In this document: positions 50,443-60,482 of the stretch, one piece after another
Position numbering within the stretch: the first letter of the stretch is position 1
How the letters are laid out: every line of letters starts with the position of its first letter
DNA from: CAVZLD01 sp963776055
Lineage (GTDB): Bacteria > Planctomycetota > Planctomycetia > Pirellulales > Pirellulaceae
DNA: 64,000 bases
Assembly: GCA_963776055.1 (NCBI GenBank)
Contig: CAVZLD010000016.1
Location: 248,001 to 312,000 of the forward strand
Reading direction: 5' to 3'
Notes under the pieces: model-generated
Told to the model about the DNA's origin: nothing
Database searches by the model: none
The model's input: the letters and a program-made list of their open reading frames with translations, nothing else
Program-made: the position numbers and the translations under genes

Positions 50443-52585
50443 TTATCCCATGGACCAGGGGATTAGCCAAGAGCGGTTTCCGCTGAGGAAGACGCAAGAA
50501 CTGCGGGATTCGACAAGATACTGGTCATCGGTACAGATGGCGGTCCGTCGCGTGGGCTGGGCGGTGTCGAGTACAATGCGCCAGCGGCGCTTGTCGGAGA
50601 GGTGCGGCATGTGCACGACGAGCGGCTCACTGTGTGCATTGAACACCAGAAACATCTGTGGGCCGTCCGAACGGTCTTCCGGCGTTGAGCTCTCGGGTTG
50701 CGATGAGAAGAGGACCCCGATCTGCAGCAACCCGTCGTGCCAATCCGATTCCGCCATCGGCTGGCCGTCCCGCCGAATCCAACTCACCTCCGTCTGTGGC
50801 GACGTCAGGTCCCAGACGAAGCGGATGAACAGGTTCTGCTCGACCAATTTGCGTCTGAAGTTGTCCCAGTCGCTGGACAAAAGCCAGCAGCCCCCGCTCG
50901 GGTTGCTGCAAATTCCAGTTGTGCCAACTCAGTTCGTTGTCCTGGCAATAGCTGTTGTTGTTGCCACCCTGTGTCAGACCGATCTCATCGCCAGCCCGGA
51001 GCATTGGCACACCGTGCGACAAGAGCAACGTGGTCAAGAAATTCCTCCGTTGCCGTGCGCGCAGTTCGGTAATCGCGGTATCCGTTGTGGGGCCTTCTAC
51101 TCCGCAATTCCAGCTGCGGTTGTGCTCTTCCCCGTCGCGGTTCTCCTCCCCGTTGGCCTCGTTATGCTTCTCGTTGTAACTGACAAGATCGTGCAGCGGA
51201 AATCCGTCGTGGCACGTCACGAGATTAATGCTGGCCATCGCATTGCGGTGATTGTGACCGAAAAGATCATGGCTACCGCAGATGCGAGCAGCGAACTCTC
51301 CCTTGGCCGACCGTTCGCCCCGCCAAAAATCGCGGACCGAGTCGCGGTATTTTCCGTTCCATTCGCGCCAGGGAGCCGGAAAGTGGCCCAACTGGTATCC
51401 CCCGTCCCCCAAGTCCCACGGCTCGGCGATCAGTTTCACTCGCGACAGCACCGGGTCCTGGTGCGCGACCTGAAAGAAGGTTCCCAAGGGATTGAAATGG
51501 TGATGGTCTCGGCCCAATACGGGGGCCAGATCAAAACGGAAGCCGTCGACGTGCATCTCCTGAACCCAGTAGCGAAGACTGTCCGCGATCAGGCGCACAA
51601 CAACCGGATGGTGAATTTCGAGGCAGTTCCCGCATCCCGAAAAATCGGTGTACAAACGACGATCACGTCGCTCCAATCGATAGTAACTGCTGTTGTCGAT
51701 TCCTCGATAGCAAATGGTGGGACCCCATTGGTTGCCCTCGCCCGTGTGGTTGTAGACGACATCCAACAGCACCTCGATCCCCGCCGCATGCAACCGCTTG
51801 ACCATCCGCTTGAACTCAAGAATGACAGACTGCGGCTGCGATCCTACCGCATACCGCGGATTGGGCGCGAAGTAGGCTAGTGGGCTGTACCCCCAGTAGT
51901 TCGTCAGGCCGCCTTCGACCAGTCGTCGTTCGTCGAGATGATACTGCACGGGCAACAACTCGACCGTGGTTACGCCGAGCTGCCGCAGATGCGTGATCAT
52001 TTTTCGTGACGAAATCGCCGCGTACGTCCCGCGCTGGTTGGCCGCAATGCCTGCGTGCTGCATTGTCAATCCACGGACATGTGCCTCGTAGATGATGGTC
52101 TTCTCCCAGGGCACGCGCGGTGGCCGATCGGACCCCCACTTGAAACGAGGGTCCACAACTGCGGACAACGGTGCAAAGCGAGCATTGTCGCGGTCGTCGA
52201 ATGACAAGTCACCGTCCGCGTGTCCGATCTCGTAGCCAAACATCGCGTCCGCCCAGGTCAGCGGACGCCCGATTGCACGAGCATAAGGATCCAGCAACAC
52301 CTTGTTGGCGTTGAAGCGATGACCCTCGGAAGGAGCATACGGTCCGTGGACGCGAAAACCGTACAGCTGCCCAACGCCCAGTCCCGCCACGTAAACGTGC
52401 CAGATAGCATCCGTGCGAGCGGGCATGGGGATCACGACTGCTTCCTTCTGTGCCGTCGGATCCGAGAAAAGGCAGAGTTCCACGCGGGTCGCATGCCGCG
52501 AGAACACTGCGAAATTCACGCCTTCCCCGTCCCAGGTCGCTCCCAGGGGGTACGGACGACCCGATCGCAAATGGATGTGCGTCAT
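50443..52585 (-). CDS. glgX: Glycogen debranching enzyme GlgX, one frameshift
   Basis: About 714 residues. N-terminal CBM48 (YPLGATWDGEGVNFAVFSRH), then GH13: WEKTIIYEAHVRGLT, TTVELLPVQ, TNYWGYSPLAYFAPNPRYA, DVVYNHTGEGNQWGP (region I), VDGFRFDLAPVLGRD (II), LIAEPWDLGDGGYQLGHFP (III), NLVTCHDGFPLHDLVSYNEK (IV), and HGVPMLRAGDEIGLTQGGNN. The frame shifts near 50885; DNFRRKLVEQNLFIRFVWDL and VSWIRRDGQPMAESDW follow in the new frame to 50443. It hydrolyses alpha-1,6 branches of glycogen limit dextrin in the cytoplasm. Isoamylase-type TreX is the alternative. The start at 52585 begins MTHIHLRSGRPYPLG. Confidence 0.93.
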
Positions 52586-52822
52586 GGTGGGGCCTCATCA
52601 TGGGCAAGAGGTGCAGAATCCCTCGCGGCTCAACGAGAATCGAAACAGAAGTGTACTGCGTTGCCGGTCGCTCTTTCCCCCTCTGAAATGTAGTATGGTC
52701 TCGCCCTTCCGACTACCAACTAACCACCTCGCACGCGGTCTTTCCTTACGAACAGGACGAATTACACGTTTCCCATCGAGCATCCGGCTTTCGTCACCCC
52801 TTTTTCCGCCCTTGGTTCTCTT

Positions 52823-53731
52823 ATGATCGATTCCCTTCCGCAACGGGCTGGCTGGAACGTGCTGGAGCTATTCTGCGGAATTGGGGGCTGCGCCGCGGCG
52901 CTGCCGCGACAGGATCAGGTGCTTGCCGCGATTGACATTAACCAGATCGCGCTGACGGTCTATCGGCACAACTTTCCACACCCCGCAACCGCCCGTTCCA
53001 TCGAATCGATCACCCCCGAACAGTTCGCCGCCTGGCAGGCGGATCTCTGGTGGATGTCGCCCCCATGTCAGCCCTACACGCAACGTGGCCGGCAACGCGA
53101 TTTGGCCGATCCTCGCGCTGCCTCGTTTTCGATCTTGCTAAAACGCATCCAGCAATTGCGACCGCCGCGTCTCGCAGTAGAGAACGTTACAGCATTCCAG
53201 GATTCCCAGGCTCGCCGGCAACTCCTGCGGACACTTCGCCTCGGCGGCTACCGGTTTGAAGAACAGATCTGGTGCTCGACGCAGTTTGGCCTGCCCAACC
53301 GGCGACCACGTTATTACTTGATCGCATCACGCCTGCAAGATCCATGTTGGAAGCCACCCGCCCCGGTTCGGCAGACGTTACCGGAGTTGCTGGATGATCA
53401 CCCGCGGCCGGAGTGCTGTGTCGATGACTCTCTGCTGACACGATACGCCCAGGCACTCCACGTCGTCGAAGCAGCCGACACACAAGCCGTCGCGAACTGC
53501 TTCACGTCGGCCTATGGCCGGTCCCCCGTGCACAGTGGCTCCTACCTGGCCGACCGGACCGGCGTTCGACGTTTTTCTCCTCAGGAAATCCTGCGACTGC
53601 TCGGTTTTCCCCCGCAGTTCGAACTGCCCGCAACGCTGTCGCTTGCGCAAGCCTATCGCTTAGTCGGTAACAGCCTGTCCGTGCCGGTCGTACGTCACGT
53701 CCTAAGCGGCCTGCGAGACAAAGCCTGCTAA
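52823..53731 (+). CDS. Dnmt2-like (TRDMT1-type) cytosine-5 methyltransferase
   Basis: 302 residues with all C5-methyltransferase motifs: I ELFCGIGGCAAAL, II AAIDINQIALTVYRHNFPH, IV MSPPCQPYTQRGRQRD with the catalytic Cys, VI LAVENVTAFQDSQARR, VIII FGLPNRRPRYYLIASRL, IX-X LRLLGFPPQFELP and AYRLVGNSLSVPVV. Several features are specific for Dnmt2 rather than DNA methylases: PPCQPYT in place of PPCQPFS, the ENV-x-x-F, and a CFT box (NCFTSAYGRSPVHSGSYL). Length fits Dnmt2, with a short target-recognition part. Known Dnmt2 proteins methylate C38 in the anticodon loop of tRNA-Asp (Glu in Geobacter). Not next to any restriction gene. Confidence 0.9.
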   Translation: MIDSLPQRAGWNVLELFCGIGGCAAALPRQDQVLAAIDINQIALTVYRHNFPHPATARSIESITPEQFAAWQADLWWMSPPCQPYTQRGRQRDLADPRAASFSILLKRIQQLRPPRLAVENVTAFQDSQARRQLLRTLRLGGYRFEEQIWCSTQFGLPNRRPRYYLIASRLQDPCWKPPAPVRQTLPELLDDHPRPECCVDDSLLTRYAQALHVVEAADTQAVANCFTSAYGRSPVHSGSYLADRTGVRRFSPQEILRLLGFPPQFELPATLSLAQAYRLVGNSLSVPVVRHVLSGLRDKAC

Positions 53732-54105
53732 CGGTTCGTACCGAAAACTCGCCCGGAATCGGGTTCACGTTCACCGCCGCACTCAACCCGTCACCCATGA
53801 ACGCATCACCCATTTCACGACTCTTCCACACGACTCTCCGATGCGACTCTTCCACGCCGCCTCATTCACGTCTTCCGCATCGATCCTCGCCCATCCACGC
53901 TTTCGGCATTCGTTGGCGTTCATCCGCCCCTTTTCGCATTTGTCCGCGTTCATCCGCGTTTTCCGCCACCGTCCGCGTCCCTCATCCTCCGTCTTCTGTC
54001 CTTCTTCCTCGAGCGACGGAGGCAATTGGCGGGTTACCTCCAGCCACCGCTCTACGGATCTCAGCCCGATCGCCAGGGAATTCCCTGCACCGTTGGCGGG
54101 CAACG
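53732..54105. other. Intergenic region with GTTCATCCGC-type repeats
   Basis: About 374 bases between converging genes. Contains repeats of (C/G)CGTTCATCCGC near 53908-53960, which also occur at 61350-61400. Pyrimidine-rich; no gene seen. Confidence 0.5.
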
Positions 54106-55290
54106 TCATTGCGTAACGGCAAACTTCACGCAAACCGGCGACGGCACTTCCAGCTGGTGACCGGTGTCGTTCAGTTGCCCGGATGTTGAATCGATACGGA
54201 AAACCACGATCGTGTCACTGTCCTGGTTCTCCGCCAGTAGAAAGTTGCCGGTTGGGTCGATCGCGAAATTGCGCGGCGTTTTTCCTTGTGTCGGTTCGAT
54301 CTGCACCTGTTCCAGCTTGCCCGACTCCGGGTCCACTCGGAATACGGCGATACTGTCATGACCGCGGTTGGAACCATAGACAAAATGGCCATTGGGGTGC
54401 ACCACCACTTCGGCCGTGTGATTACGCCCTGAAAAGTCATCGGGGAGAGTCCCTATGGTTTGTATCGCTTCCAGACGACCGGATCGCGTATCGTAGCGAA
54501 ATGCCGTGATCGTGGAATCCAGTTCATTGATCACGTAGGCATATTCACCGCTCGGGTGAAAACTGAAATGTCGCGGGCCAGCGCCGGGATGCAGTTTCAC
54601 GTGCGGAAACTTGGCGTGCTGCCGCAGTTCACCTCTTACCGGTTCAAATTGATAGACGAGAATCTGATCCAATCCCAGGTCGGCGACGAAGGCAAAGCGG
54701 TTATCACGGTCCAGATTGATTGAATGGGCATGCGGTGCGTTCTGGCGGGCCGGGTCAACACTGGCACCGGAGTGCTGCCAGAAGCTAACTTGATCCCCGA
54801 GCGTCCCATCGTGAAACACGGCCCGCGTGCTGACACTGCCCCCGCCGTAGTTGGCGATCAGCAGCGTCCGTCCCGCAGTATCCACGCTCAGGTGGCAGGG
54901 TCCGGCGCCACCGGTCGGGTCTTGCCCGAGAAACTCTAACTGTCCGGACGATTGATCGATTTTCCAAGCGGTGACTGCGCCCGATTTCTGCCCGTCGAAA
55001 CTCGAGACTTCTCCCACCGCGTACAGAAAGTCTCCTGACGGATGGACTGCCAGAAAAGAGGGATTCGCCGTTTCGCCGACCAGAACGGGCGGTGTCAATT
55101 CGCCGGTCTGACGGTTCAACTGAGACGTGTAGATGCCCTCGCTTTCCCCATTCGTATACGTCCCGATGTAGAACCGCAATTGCTCTGGCCATTCGGGCGT
55201 TGCTTCTTCCCCTAGTAAGGGCACACAGAGGGTGAGCAGTAGCAGCGTTGGCATGCCCGTTGCGATCAGAGGCGTCATGAAGACCTTCAC
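54106..55290 (-). CDS. Secreted lactonase-fold (6-phosphogluconolactonase-like) beta-propeller
   Basis: 394 residues with a signal peptide (MPTLLLLTLCVPLLGE region). It has the YbhE/cycloisomerase-2 pattern: FYIGTYTNGESEGIYTSQL, NPSFLAVHPSGDFLYAVGE, GPCHLSVDTAGRTLLIANYG, NAPHAHSINLDRDNRFAFVA, GAGPRHFSFHPSGEYAYVIN and TPRNFAIDPTGNFLLAENQD, seven blades in all. The E. coli enzyme hydrolyses 6-phosphogluconolactone in the cytoplasm, but the export signal here argues for a different sugar lactone or a binding role. The start could be the second or third Met. Confidence 0.88.
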   Translation of the reverse strand: MKVFMTPLIATGMPTLLLLTLCVPLLGEEATPEWPEQLRFYIGTYTNGESEGIYTSQLNRQTGELTPPVLVGETANPSFLAVHPSGDFLYAVGEVSSFDGQKSGAVTAWKIDQSSGQLEFLGQDPTGGAGPCHLSVDTAGRTLLIANYGGGSVSTRAVFHDGTLGDQVSFWQHSGASVDPARQNAPHAHSINLDRDNRFAFVADLGLDQILVYQFEPVRGELRQHAKFPHVKLHPGAGPRHFSFHPSGEYAYVINELDSTITAFRYDTRSGRLEAIQTIGTLPDDFSGRNHTAEVVVHPNGHFVYGSNRGHDSIAVFRVDPESGKLEQVQIEPTQGKTPRNFAIDPTGNFLLAENQDSDTIVVFRIDSTSGQLNDTGHQLEVPSPVCVKFAVTQ

Positions 55291-55495
55291 CGGCTGGTTC
55301 CTTTTTCTTTTTCATTTTCGAGCGGCAGAAACACAGCTTACATTGTAGCAACTGCGACAGTGCGTCAACGTGGCAGTCGATTGGGGAGCCACTCCCGCGG
55401 TGTACCGTACGGAGGCAAAACATTCCAGCGGATGATTCCTGCGGCGGATTGGGGATCGGCGTCGGTGGGGTGGACCGCGCCCGACGCAGCACCGC

Positions 55496-57094
55496 TCAGC
55501 TCTCTTGCAGGATTCGCTGTGGAGCTTCTGAGCGGACGGTTTCGATCTCGCGTGTCGCCAGGATGAGGTTCAGAATAAAAATGACGATGGCCGACACGTG
55601 CACGATCGGTTCCACGAGTCCGTCAAAGCTGCTGTTGTCCAACGCCTTCGTCATCGTCCACATCCAATTGGATGCTTGCACTCCGGAATACTGCATCCAG
55701 GAGGAACCTCGTTGTGCGGATGCAATGAAGTACGGAACGGCACAACCGGCGACAGCCAGCAGAACCTGCACCAGGAAGGGCAACAACAATCCATACTGCT
55801 CGCGCCGCGGAATCAGCAGCACCAGCAGTCGCCCGATTCCCAAGTAAGCCACGACGTAGCTCAGCAGTAAGAGACAACTGCGCACCACCGTCTCCGCCTC
55901 GCCGGCCCTTGATCGTACGTTGGGAAAGCCGGTGGTCTGAAACACAACGTAGGCGACGATGATACAGACCACCAAGACAAACAGGTTTGCGACGGCAAAG
56001 ACGTAGCCGGTACCCGAACCTGGATTGAACCAGGTCAAGAAGACTCGTCCGGCAAAGGACATGGGCAGCTGCCGGCGGACGCGCGGCGAGAGTTGTGCAC
56101 TCTCGCCCGACATCAGAGCGCCGTAGAAATACCAGTGGGCCGTCGCCCAGCAGAAGGCCACTGCGAAGATGAACCAGTACGTCTCCTGCAGCCAACCGTG
56201 TGCCATCCAGCAGACGAAGAGAATCGTCTGGACGAGCATCGCGATACGGAGTCGCGTGGAACGGTTGTCGCTGGGAAAACTGTTCTGCGCAGCCGCGGCG
56301 AGAATAAACAGGGCGAGATACGTGGCCCAAGCGGTGAAGATCGCCAGCAGCGCCCACCAGAAGTAGGGCTCGTCCATTGGGATTCGCTCGACGCCTTCCG
56401 AGACGATCATCCCCACAAAAATGCCCCACATCCAAGCGGCGGCGGCGAGACCTAACAGCAAGAGCACGGAAACGACGGTGTGCCATTGCCGGCCGCGGGC
56501 GAGCCCCGCGAAAACAAGCCCGGCGGCGCTGAGAATCAAGGAAAGACAGAAAGTGATAAACAACAGCATCAGAATGCTGACCACGTCGATTCCGCGCAAA
56601 AGATAGGTGAAGGCGATGCAAGGTGCCAGCGCGGAATAGAACACCAGCATCTGCAGCATCGCGCTGCCAAGTTTGCCGGTCACGATCTGCCGCGCGCTGA
56701 GCGTCGAGATGGAGAGCAGTTCGTAGGTCCCATCTTCGCGTTCTCCCGCCAGCGATCGGTAAGCGGAAAACGGAACCACCAGCAGCATCGGAACGGCCAG
56801 AATGAAATAGTATCCCGTGAGCATGAACAAGCCGGTCGGCGCATAGTAGATGGCTGGCAAGTTCATCGCCACGCCAATGATCGACCAACTCCATCCACAG
56901 ACCAACAGGAGGACGAATGTGATCGAGAAATGGCGGCTCTTCATCGCCTGCCGCGCTTCTTTGACCAGAATCGGATTGAGCCGTTCGCCAAGCCCTTCGA
57001 GCCTGTTTTCCAGCCGGTCCAGCCATGCAGGGGTCGCCGTGTCGATGCTGGTTGCAACGACAAGGTCGTCCGTTGAACTTTCGGCCATCGTCAT
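55496..57094 (-). CDS. ABC transporter permease (ABC-2 type)
   Basis: ATG 57094 overlaps the ATPase stop by four bases (ATGA). The ~532-residue protein begins with a soluble segment containing LNPILVKEARQAMKSRHFSI, the common start of planctomycete ABC-2 permeases, and has about twelve hydrophobic segments, including PMLLVVPFSAYRSLAGERED, VDVVSILMLLFITFCLSLIL-like and WYFYGALMSGE-adjacent stretches. GEREDGTYELLSISTLSARQ is the cytoplasmic coupling loop typical of ABC-2 exporters. Works with the ATPase at 57091-58056. The exported substrate is unknown; the operon resembles gliding (Gld)-type exporters. Confidence 0.9.
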   Translation of the reverse strand: MTMAESSTDDLVVATSIDTATPAWLDRLENRLEGLGERLNPILVKEARQAMKSRHFSITFVLLLVCGWSWSIIGVAMNLPAIYYAPTGLFMLTGYYFILAVPMLLVVPFSAYRSLAGEREDGTYELLSISTLSARQIVTGKLGSAMLQMLVFYSALAPCIAFTYLLRGIDVVSILMLLFITFCLSLILSAAGLVFAGLARGRQWHTVVSVLLLLGLAAAAWMWGIFVGMIVSEGVERIPMDEPYFWWALLAIFTAWATYLALFILAAAAQNSFPSDNRSTRLRIAMLVQTILFVCWMAHGWLQETYWFIFAVAFCWATAHWYFYGALMSGESAQLSPRVRRQLPMSFAGRVFLTWFNPGSGTGYVFAVANLFVLVVCIIVAYVVFQTTGFPNVRSRAGEAETVVRSCLLLLSYVVAYLGIGRLLVLLIPRREQYGLLLPFLVQVLLAVAGCAVPYFIASAQRGSSWMQYSGVQASNWMWTMTKALDNSSFDGLVEPIVHVSAIVIFILNLILATREIETVRSEAPQRILQES

Positions 57095-58056
57095 TGTACC
57101 GTTCCCTGCGTCACGTGCATGAACACATCCTCCAGCGATTTCTCCTCGCTGCGAAATTCCGCGACTTCCAAGCCCGCTTCGATCATTTGCCGCAGGATCC
57201 GCGCTTCGTCGTGTCGGTCGCCTTGGTGAGAAAACCCCAGGCGATTCTCCTGAGCCACGACATCCGAGATCTCCTCGTGACGCTGCAGCCACTCCGTTGC
57301 CTCGTTCAATCGGCCAAGCACCTGGACGCGGACCTCGCGATGCGTTCCCATCCGACGCCGGATTTCCTCGACCGTTCCGACCGCCAGCAACGCGCCCTTC
57401 TCAATGATCGCGACCCGATCACACATCTCGGCAAGTTCGGTCAGAATGTGGGAGCTCACCAGGACGGTCTTGCGTTCTCCCTGAGCCAACGCGCGGATCA
57501 TTTCGCGCAGTTCGATGCGTGCCCGTGGATCCAGCCCGGCGGCAGGCTCATCCAGAATCATCACCGCGGGGTCGTGGACCATCGACCGGCCCAGACAGAG
57601 TCGCTGCTTCATACCCTTGGAAAGACCGTCGATTGGTTTATCGGCGAGTCGATCGAGCTGCGTGAAGCCCATCACGCGCCGCAGCGACTCGTGACGCGCA
57701 CGGCCAACTAGCCCGTAGGCGCGAGCAAAGAAATCCAGGTACTCGCGACAACTGACATTGGCATAGGTACCGAAATAGTCGGGCATGAATCCCAACCGCT
57801 TTCGCACCCGGTCGGGATCATTGATCACCGAAAAGCCATCGACGAGCGCGTCACCGTAGGTGGGTAAATCCAGCGTCGCCAGGATTCGCATGCTGGTTGT
57901 CTTGCCCGCTCCGTTGGGCCCGATGTATCCGAAAACTTCCCCTCGTGGCACGTGGAAAGTGACATCATCCACAGCACGCGTTGTTCCAAAGAAGCGATGC
58001 AGCCGATGCAACTCGATCATTGCGTGGTCGGCAGCATGCACGGCGGGAATGTCCAT
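57091..58056 (-). CDS. ABC transporter ATP-binding protein
   Basis: ATG 58056 overlaps the previous stop by one base (TGATG). 321 residues: Walker A GYIGPNGAGKTTSMRIL, Q-loop region RLGFMPDYFGTYANV, signature LSKGMKQRLCLGRSM, Walker B AVMILDEPAAGLDPRAR, switch His in LVSSHILTELAEMCD, then the C-terminal domain with SLEDVFMHVTQG typical of ABC-2 exporters. All catalytic residues are present. It powers the permease encoded right after it. Confidence 0.95.
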   Translation of the reverse strand: MDIPAVHAADHAMIELHRLHRFFGTTRAVDDVTFHVPRGEVFGYIGPNGAGKTTSMRILATLDLPTYGDALVDGFSVINDPDRVRKRLGFMPDYFGTYANVSCREYLDFFARAYGLVGRARHESLRRVMGFTQLDRLADKPIDGLSKGMKQRLCLGRSMVHDPAVMILDEPAAGLDPRARIELREMIRALAQGERKTVLVSSHILTELAEMCDRVAIIEKGALLAVGTVEEIRRRMGTHREVRVQVLGRLNEATEWLQRHEEISDVVAQENRLGFSHQGDRHDEARILRQMIEAGLEVAEFRSEEKSLEDVFMHVTQGTVQ

Positions 58057-60419
58057 CACCACGTCCCCTTGATCACGTGTTGACCGGATTCCTGCCGAGC
58101 CCCCGGAACTCCCACGGGGACGGTCGCCGGGGCTTTGTCCGTGAGGGCGTAATAGACGCGATCGAAAACCTGGCAATCGAGCATCCTTGCCTCGTTCATC
58201 TTGGCTACCAGTCGACTGGTGGTCATTTTGGGCGCACCGAAGGCATCATCAATTGAGTTGTTCCAGTAGTATCGTCGCGTCGCAGGTGTCTGGAATCCGA
58301 ATGGCGTCAATGGTCGATGCACTTGCATCCAATTCCGCAAACGGTCTATCCCTTTCTCTTGTTCGATACTCTTGAGTCTTGTCGTTTCACCCGCCGCCAA
58401 TGCTCCACACCAAAAAACCTCATCTCGATCGACAACGAAAAGTTCCTGAATCGCCATTCCCAACTGATTTGCGACCGTGACTTCTGCACCGTCCGAGTCT
58501 CGCTCGATCTGCAAGCCGAGGTTCGCGGGAGCTGCATGAATGACCAGGTACTGACTGGTTGTCCGCGAAGGTAAATATCCTGCCACCAGGTGTTGCTGAT
58601 CTTCCCAAGATAGACGGCGGTACCCGGACCGCCGGCCCCGGCCAAAAGGACGGATCGGATAGACGGCCGCCTCTTTCGGGAACACCATGCCGCCGGAAGG
58701 CGCCAACCCGGCGTAATACGTCTGTCGCGACCAGGATACGGCCGTATTTCGGCCGGCGTCGATTTCGGTGTAGCTTCGCATGCGCGTCCGCGTTCGCAAT
58801 CCATCGCTCACCAAGGCATAGGCAAATAGGCACCCGGTCACGATCGCGGCCCCCACCGGCACGGTTACCAGTAGCCAATACAGTCGATTCCAGCGGCGCA
58901 GGAGATAGTAGTTCAAGGGACCGATGGCCAAGACGAACGCGGTGATGATGAAGAGGAACGCCTTTACCGGTGCGGCGCCAACGCCTGGGATCAAGAAATC
59001 CCAAAAATCCGTGTTCGGCCGATGCTGCGACAGACCATGACGTTTGCACCACCGCCAACGCTCCTCGCTCAACTCCGAAAGGAGCCAATTTCGTTGTGGT
59101 TCATCTTGTGACAATGGACTGTCATTGCTAATCGCAACGACTGCGCCAAACTGCAGGTCCCGCAGGCGGAACATCGGGTCCGGAATGGAGGTTGTTTGCT
59201 GCGATTGCTTGGTAACGCGTGAATCGCGAACAGTCCGTTGCCTGTTCCATCCACCAGGGCCCACGACCGTGACGTACTCCTCGGACCCCGCAGTGTATGG
59301 TGACCGCCCGAACATGGCTGGCCGAGGAATTCTCCAGCCGCCGGTGCGCTCTGGTTGTCTCTCGGATGGCGGGTCGAAACCCACGATCTGCTGCAACTCC
59401 TTCAGCCGTTCGAAGTTCGGCCCGACCCCATACACCAACAGGTTCCCACCTGTCGCAATGTACGTCCGCAACGCCTCCCAGGTATCCGCCTGTTGGTCGG
59501 CCAGTTCTGCGAGATCACTCAGCGACACGAAGATCAGATCTAGGCAGGTGTAGTCGATCCAGCGGTCGGGAAGGTCGGCCGGCGGCAGGAAGGCGACGGA
59601 GGGCAAACGTTGCAACATTGTGAGGATATCGCGATCCGTGAGACCGGAATCGACAATCGATCCATCATCGGAACCGCCAGCGGTCAACTCGAGCAGTAGT
59701 GCCTGATCCGGATCTGGCAGCAATTGCACCCACGCTCGAAGATGAGACAATGGGGCTTCCGACCGGTTGCGGCGACGCGATGCCGCCGAAGTGGCGGCCG
59801 TGGAGAGATTGGCCGAAGGTGCGTCTCGGTGAATGAATAAGAAACTCGGATGACTTTCTGTCCAACCCCACCGTTGACTCGTGCGCGGCCACGCCACGTT
59901 GCCGCTGAGGTCTTCTACCCGCTGGCCGTCCTCAAACACATCAATGGACCACTGCTGCCAAATCGCGTCTTGCGGCACCGGCACCGACCGCGAAACGCGA
60001 GATGACCCCTGCGGCAACACCACCTGAACCTGTACCGCCGACTCACGCCGGGGATAGTAATCGGTCGATGCCATCACAATCGTCAACCGTCGATCGGCCG
60101 GTGCTGGTAACGCCGATGTAATCTCTACCTGCACCGGCCGATAGCCACTGGCTTCGACCCAATTGCTCGTGATGTCCAACCGCAATCCACTAGGTCGCAG
60201 GACCTTGCGGCCCGGTTGTGGCAGAGAGACGGTCCCACCTGAACCGGCCGTCACGGTCTGCGTCAGCAGTAACGCCCAACCCAAGACCTGCACAGACAAT
60301 CGGCGACGTTCTATTCCTGCACTCGCTCGCATGTCGGATGCCAACTCCTGTTGCGTGCGACTCACTCCCTCCCGCCGGACGACCAGCGAAAACCGCACCG
60401 TAGGTCGCTCACTTTTCAC
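58056..60419 (-). CDS. Large membrane protein of the ABC operon, GldG-like in layout
   Basis: 787 residues. An N-terminal signal-like segment (LSVQVLGWALLLTQTVTAG) lies at residues 40-58; ATG at residue 30 (60332) may be the real start. The extracytoplasmic half has Ig-like strands (YRPVQVEITSALPAPADRR) and a class-I-amidotransferase-like stretch (LDLIFVSLSDLAELADQQ, WEALRTYIATGGNLLVYGVG). Two membrane helices follow (AFLFIITAFVLAIGPLNYYL; WLLVTVPVGAAIVTGCLFAY). The layout resembles planctomycete proteins encoded with ABC-2 exporters and broadly GldG/DUF4350-type proteins. Role unknown; the stop overlaps the ATPase start, so they are coupled. Confidence 0.75.
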   Translation of the reverse strand: MKSERPTVRFSLVVRREGVSRTQQELASDMRASAGIERRRLSVQVLGWALLLTQTVTAGSGGTVSLPQPGRKVLRPSGLRLDITSNWVEASGYRPVQVEITSALPAPADRRLTIVMASTDYYPRRESAVQVQVVLPQGSSRVSRSVPVPQDAIWQQWSIDVFEDGQRVEDLSGNVAWPRTSQRWGWTESHPSFLFIHRDAPSANLSTAATSAASRRRNRSEAPLSHLRAWVQLLPDPDQALLLELTAGGSDDGSIVDSGLTDRDILTMLQRLPSVAFLPPADLPDRWIDYTCLDLIFVSLSDLAELADQQADTWEALRTYIATGGNLLVYGVGPNFERLKELQQIVGFDPPSERQPERTGGWRIPRPAMFGRSPYTAGSEEYVTVVGPGGWNRQRTVRDSRVTKQSQQTTSIPDPMFRLRDLQFGAVVAISNDSPLSQDEPQRNWLLSELSEERWRWCKRHGLSQHRPNTDFWDFLIPGVGAAPVKAFLFIITAFVLAIGPLNYYLLRRWNRLYWLLVTVPVGAAIVTGCLFAYALVSDGLRTRTRMRSYTEIDAGRNTAVSWSRQTYYAGLAPSGGMVFPKEAAVYPIRPFGRGRRSGYRRLSWEDQQHLVAGYLPSRTTSQYLVIHAAPANLGLQIERDSDGAEVTVANQLGMAIQELFVVDRDEVFWCGALAAGETTRLKSIEQEKGIDRLRNWMQVHRPLTPFGFQTPATRRYYWNNSIDDAFGAPKMTTSRLVAKMNEARMLDCQVFDRVYYALTDKAPATVPVGVPGARQESGQHVIKGTW

Positions 60420-60482
60420 CAGCGGAATTCCAAGGGCCTGTAGAGAAAAACGGAAATCGAAAAAAACCTGGCAAGGTCCTCG

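Noticed and set aside
52823..53731. Restriction-modification system around the cytosine methyltransferase
   Set aside because: No endonuclease, specificity or Vsr-like gene nearby, and the motifs are Dnmt2-like.
55623..57026. 467-codon minus frame inside the ABC permease gene
   Set aside because: Arg/Ala-rich shadow frame; the permease frame has the helices and coupling motif.
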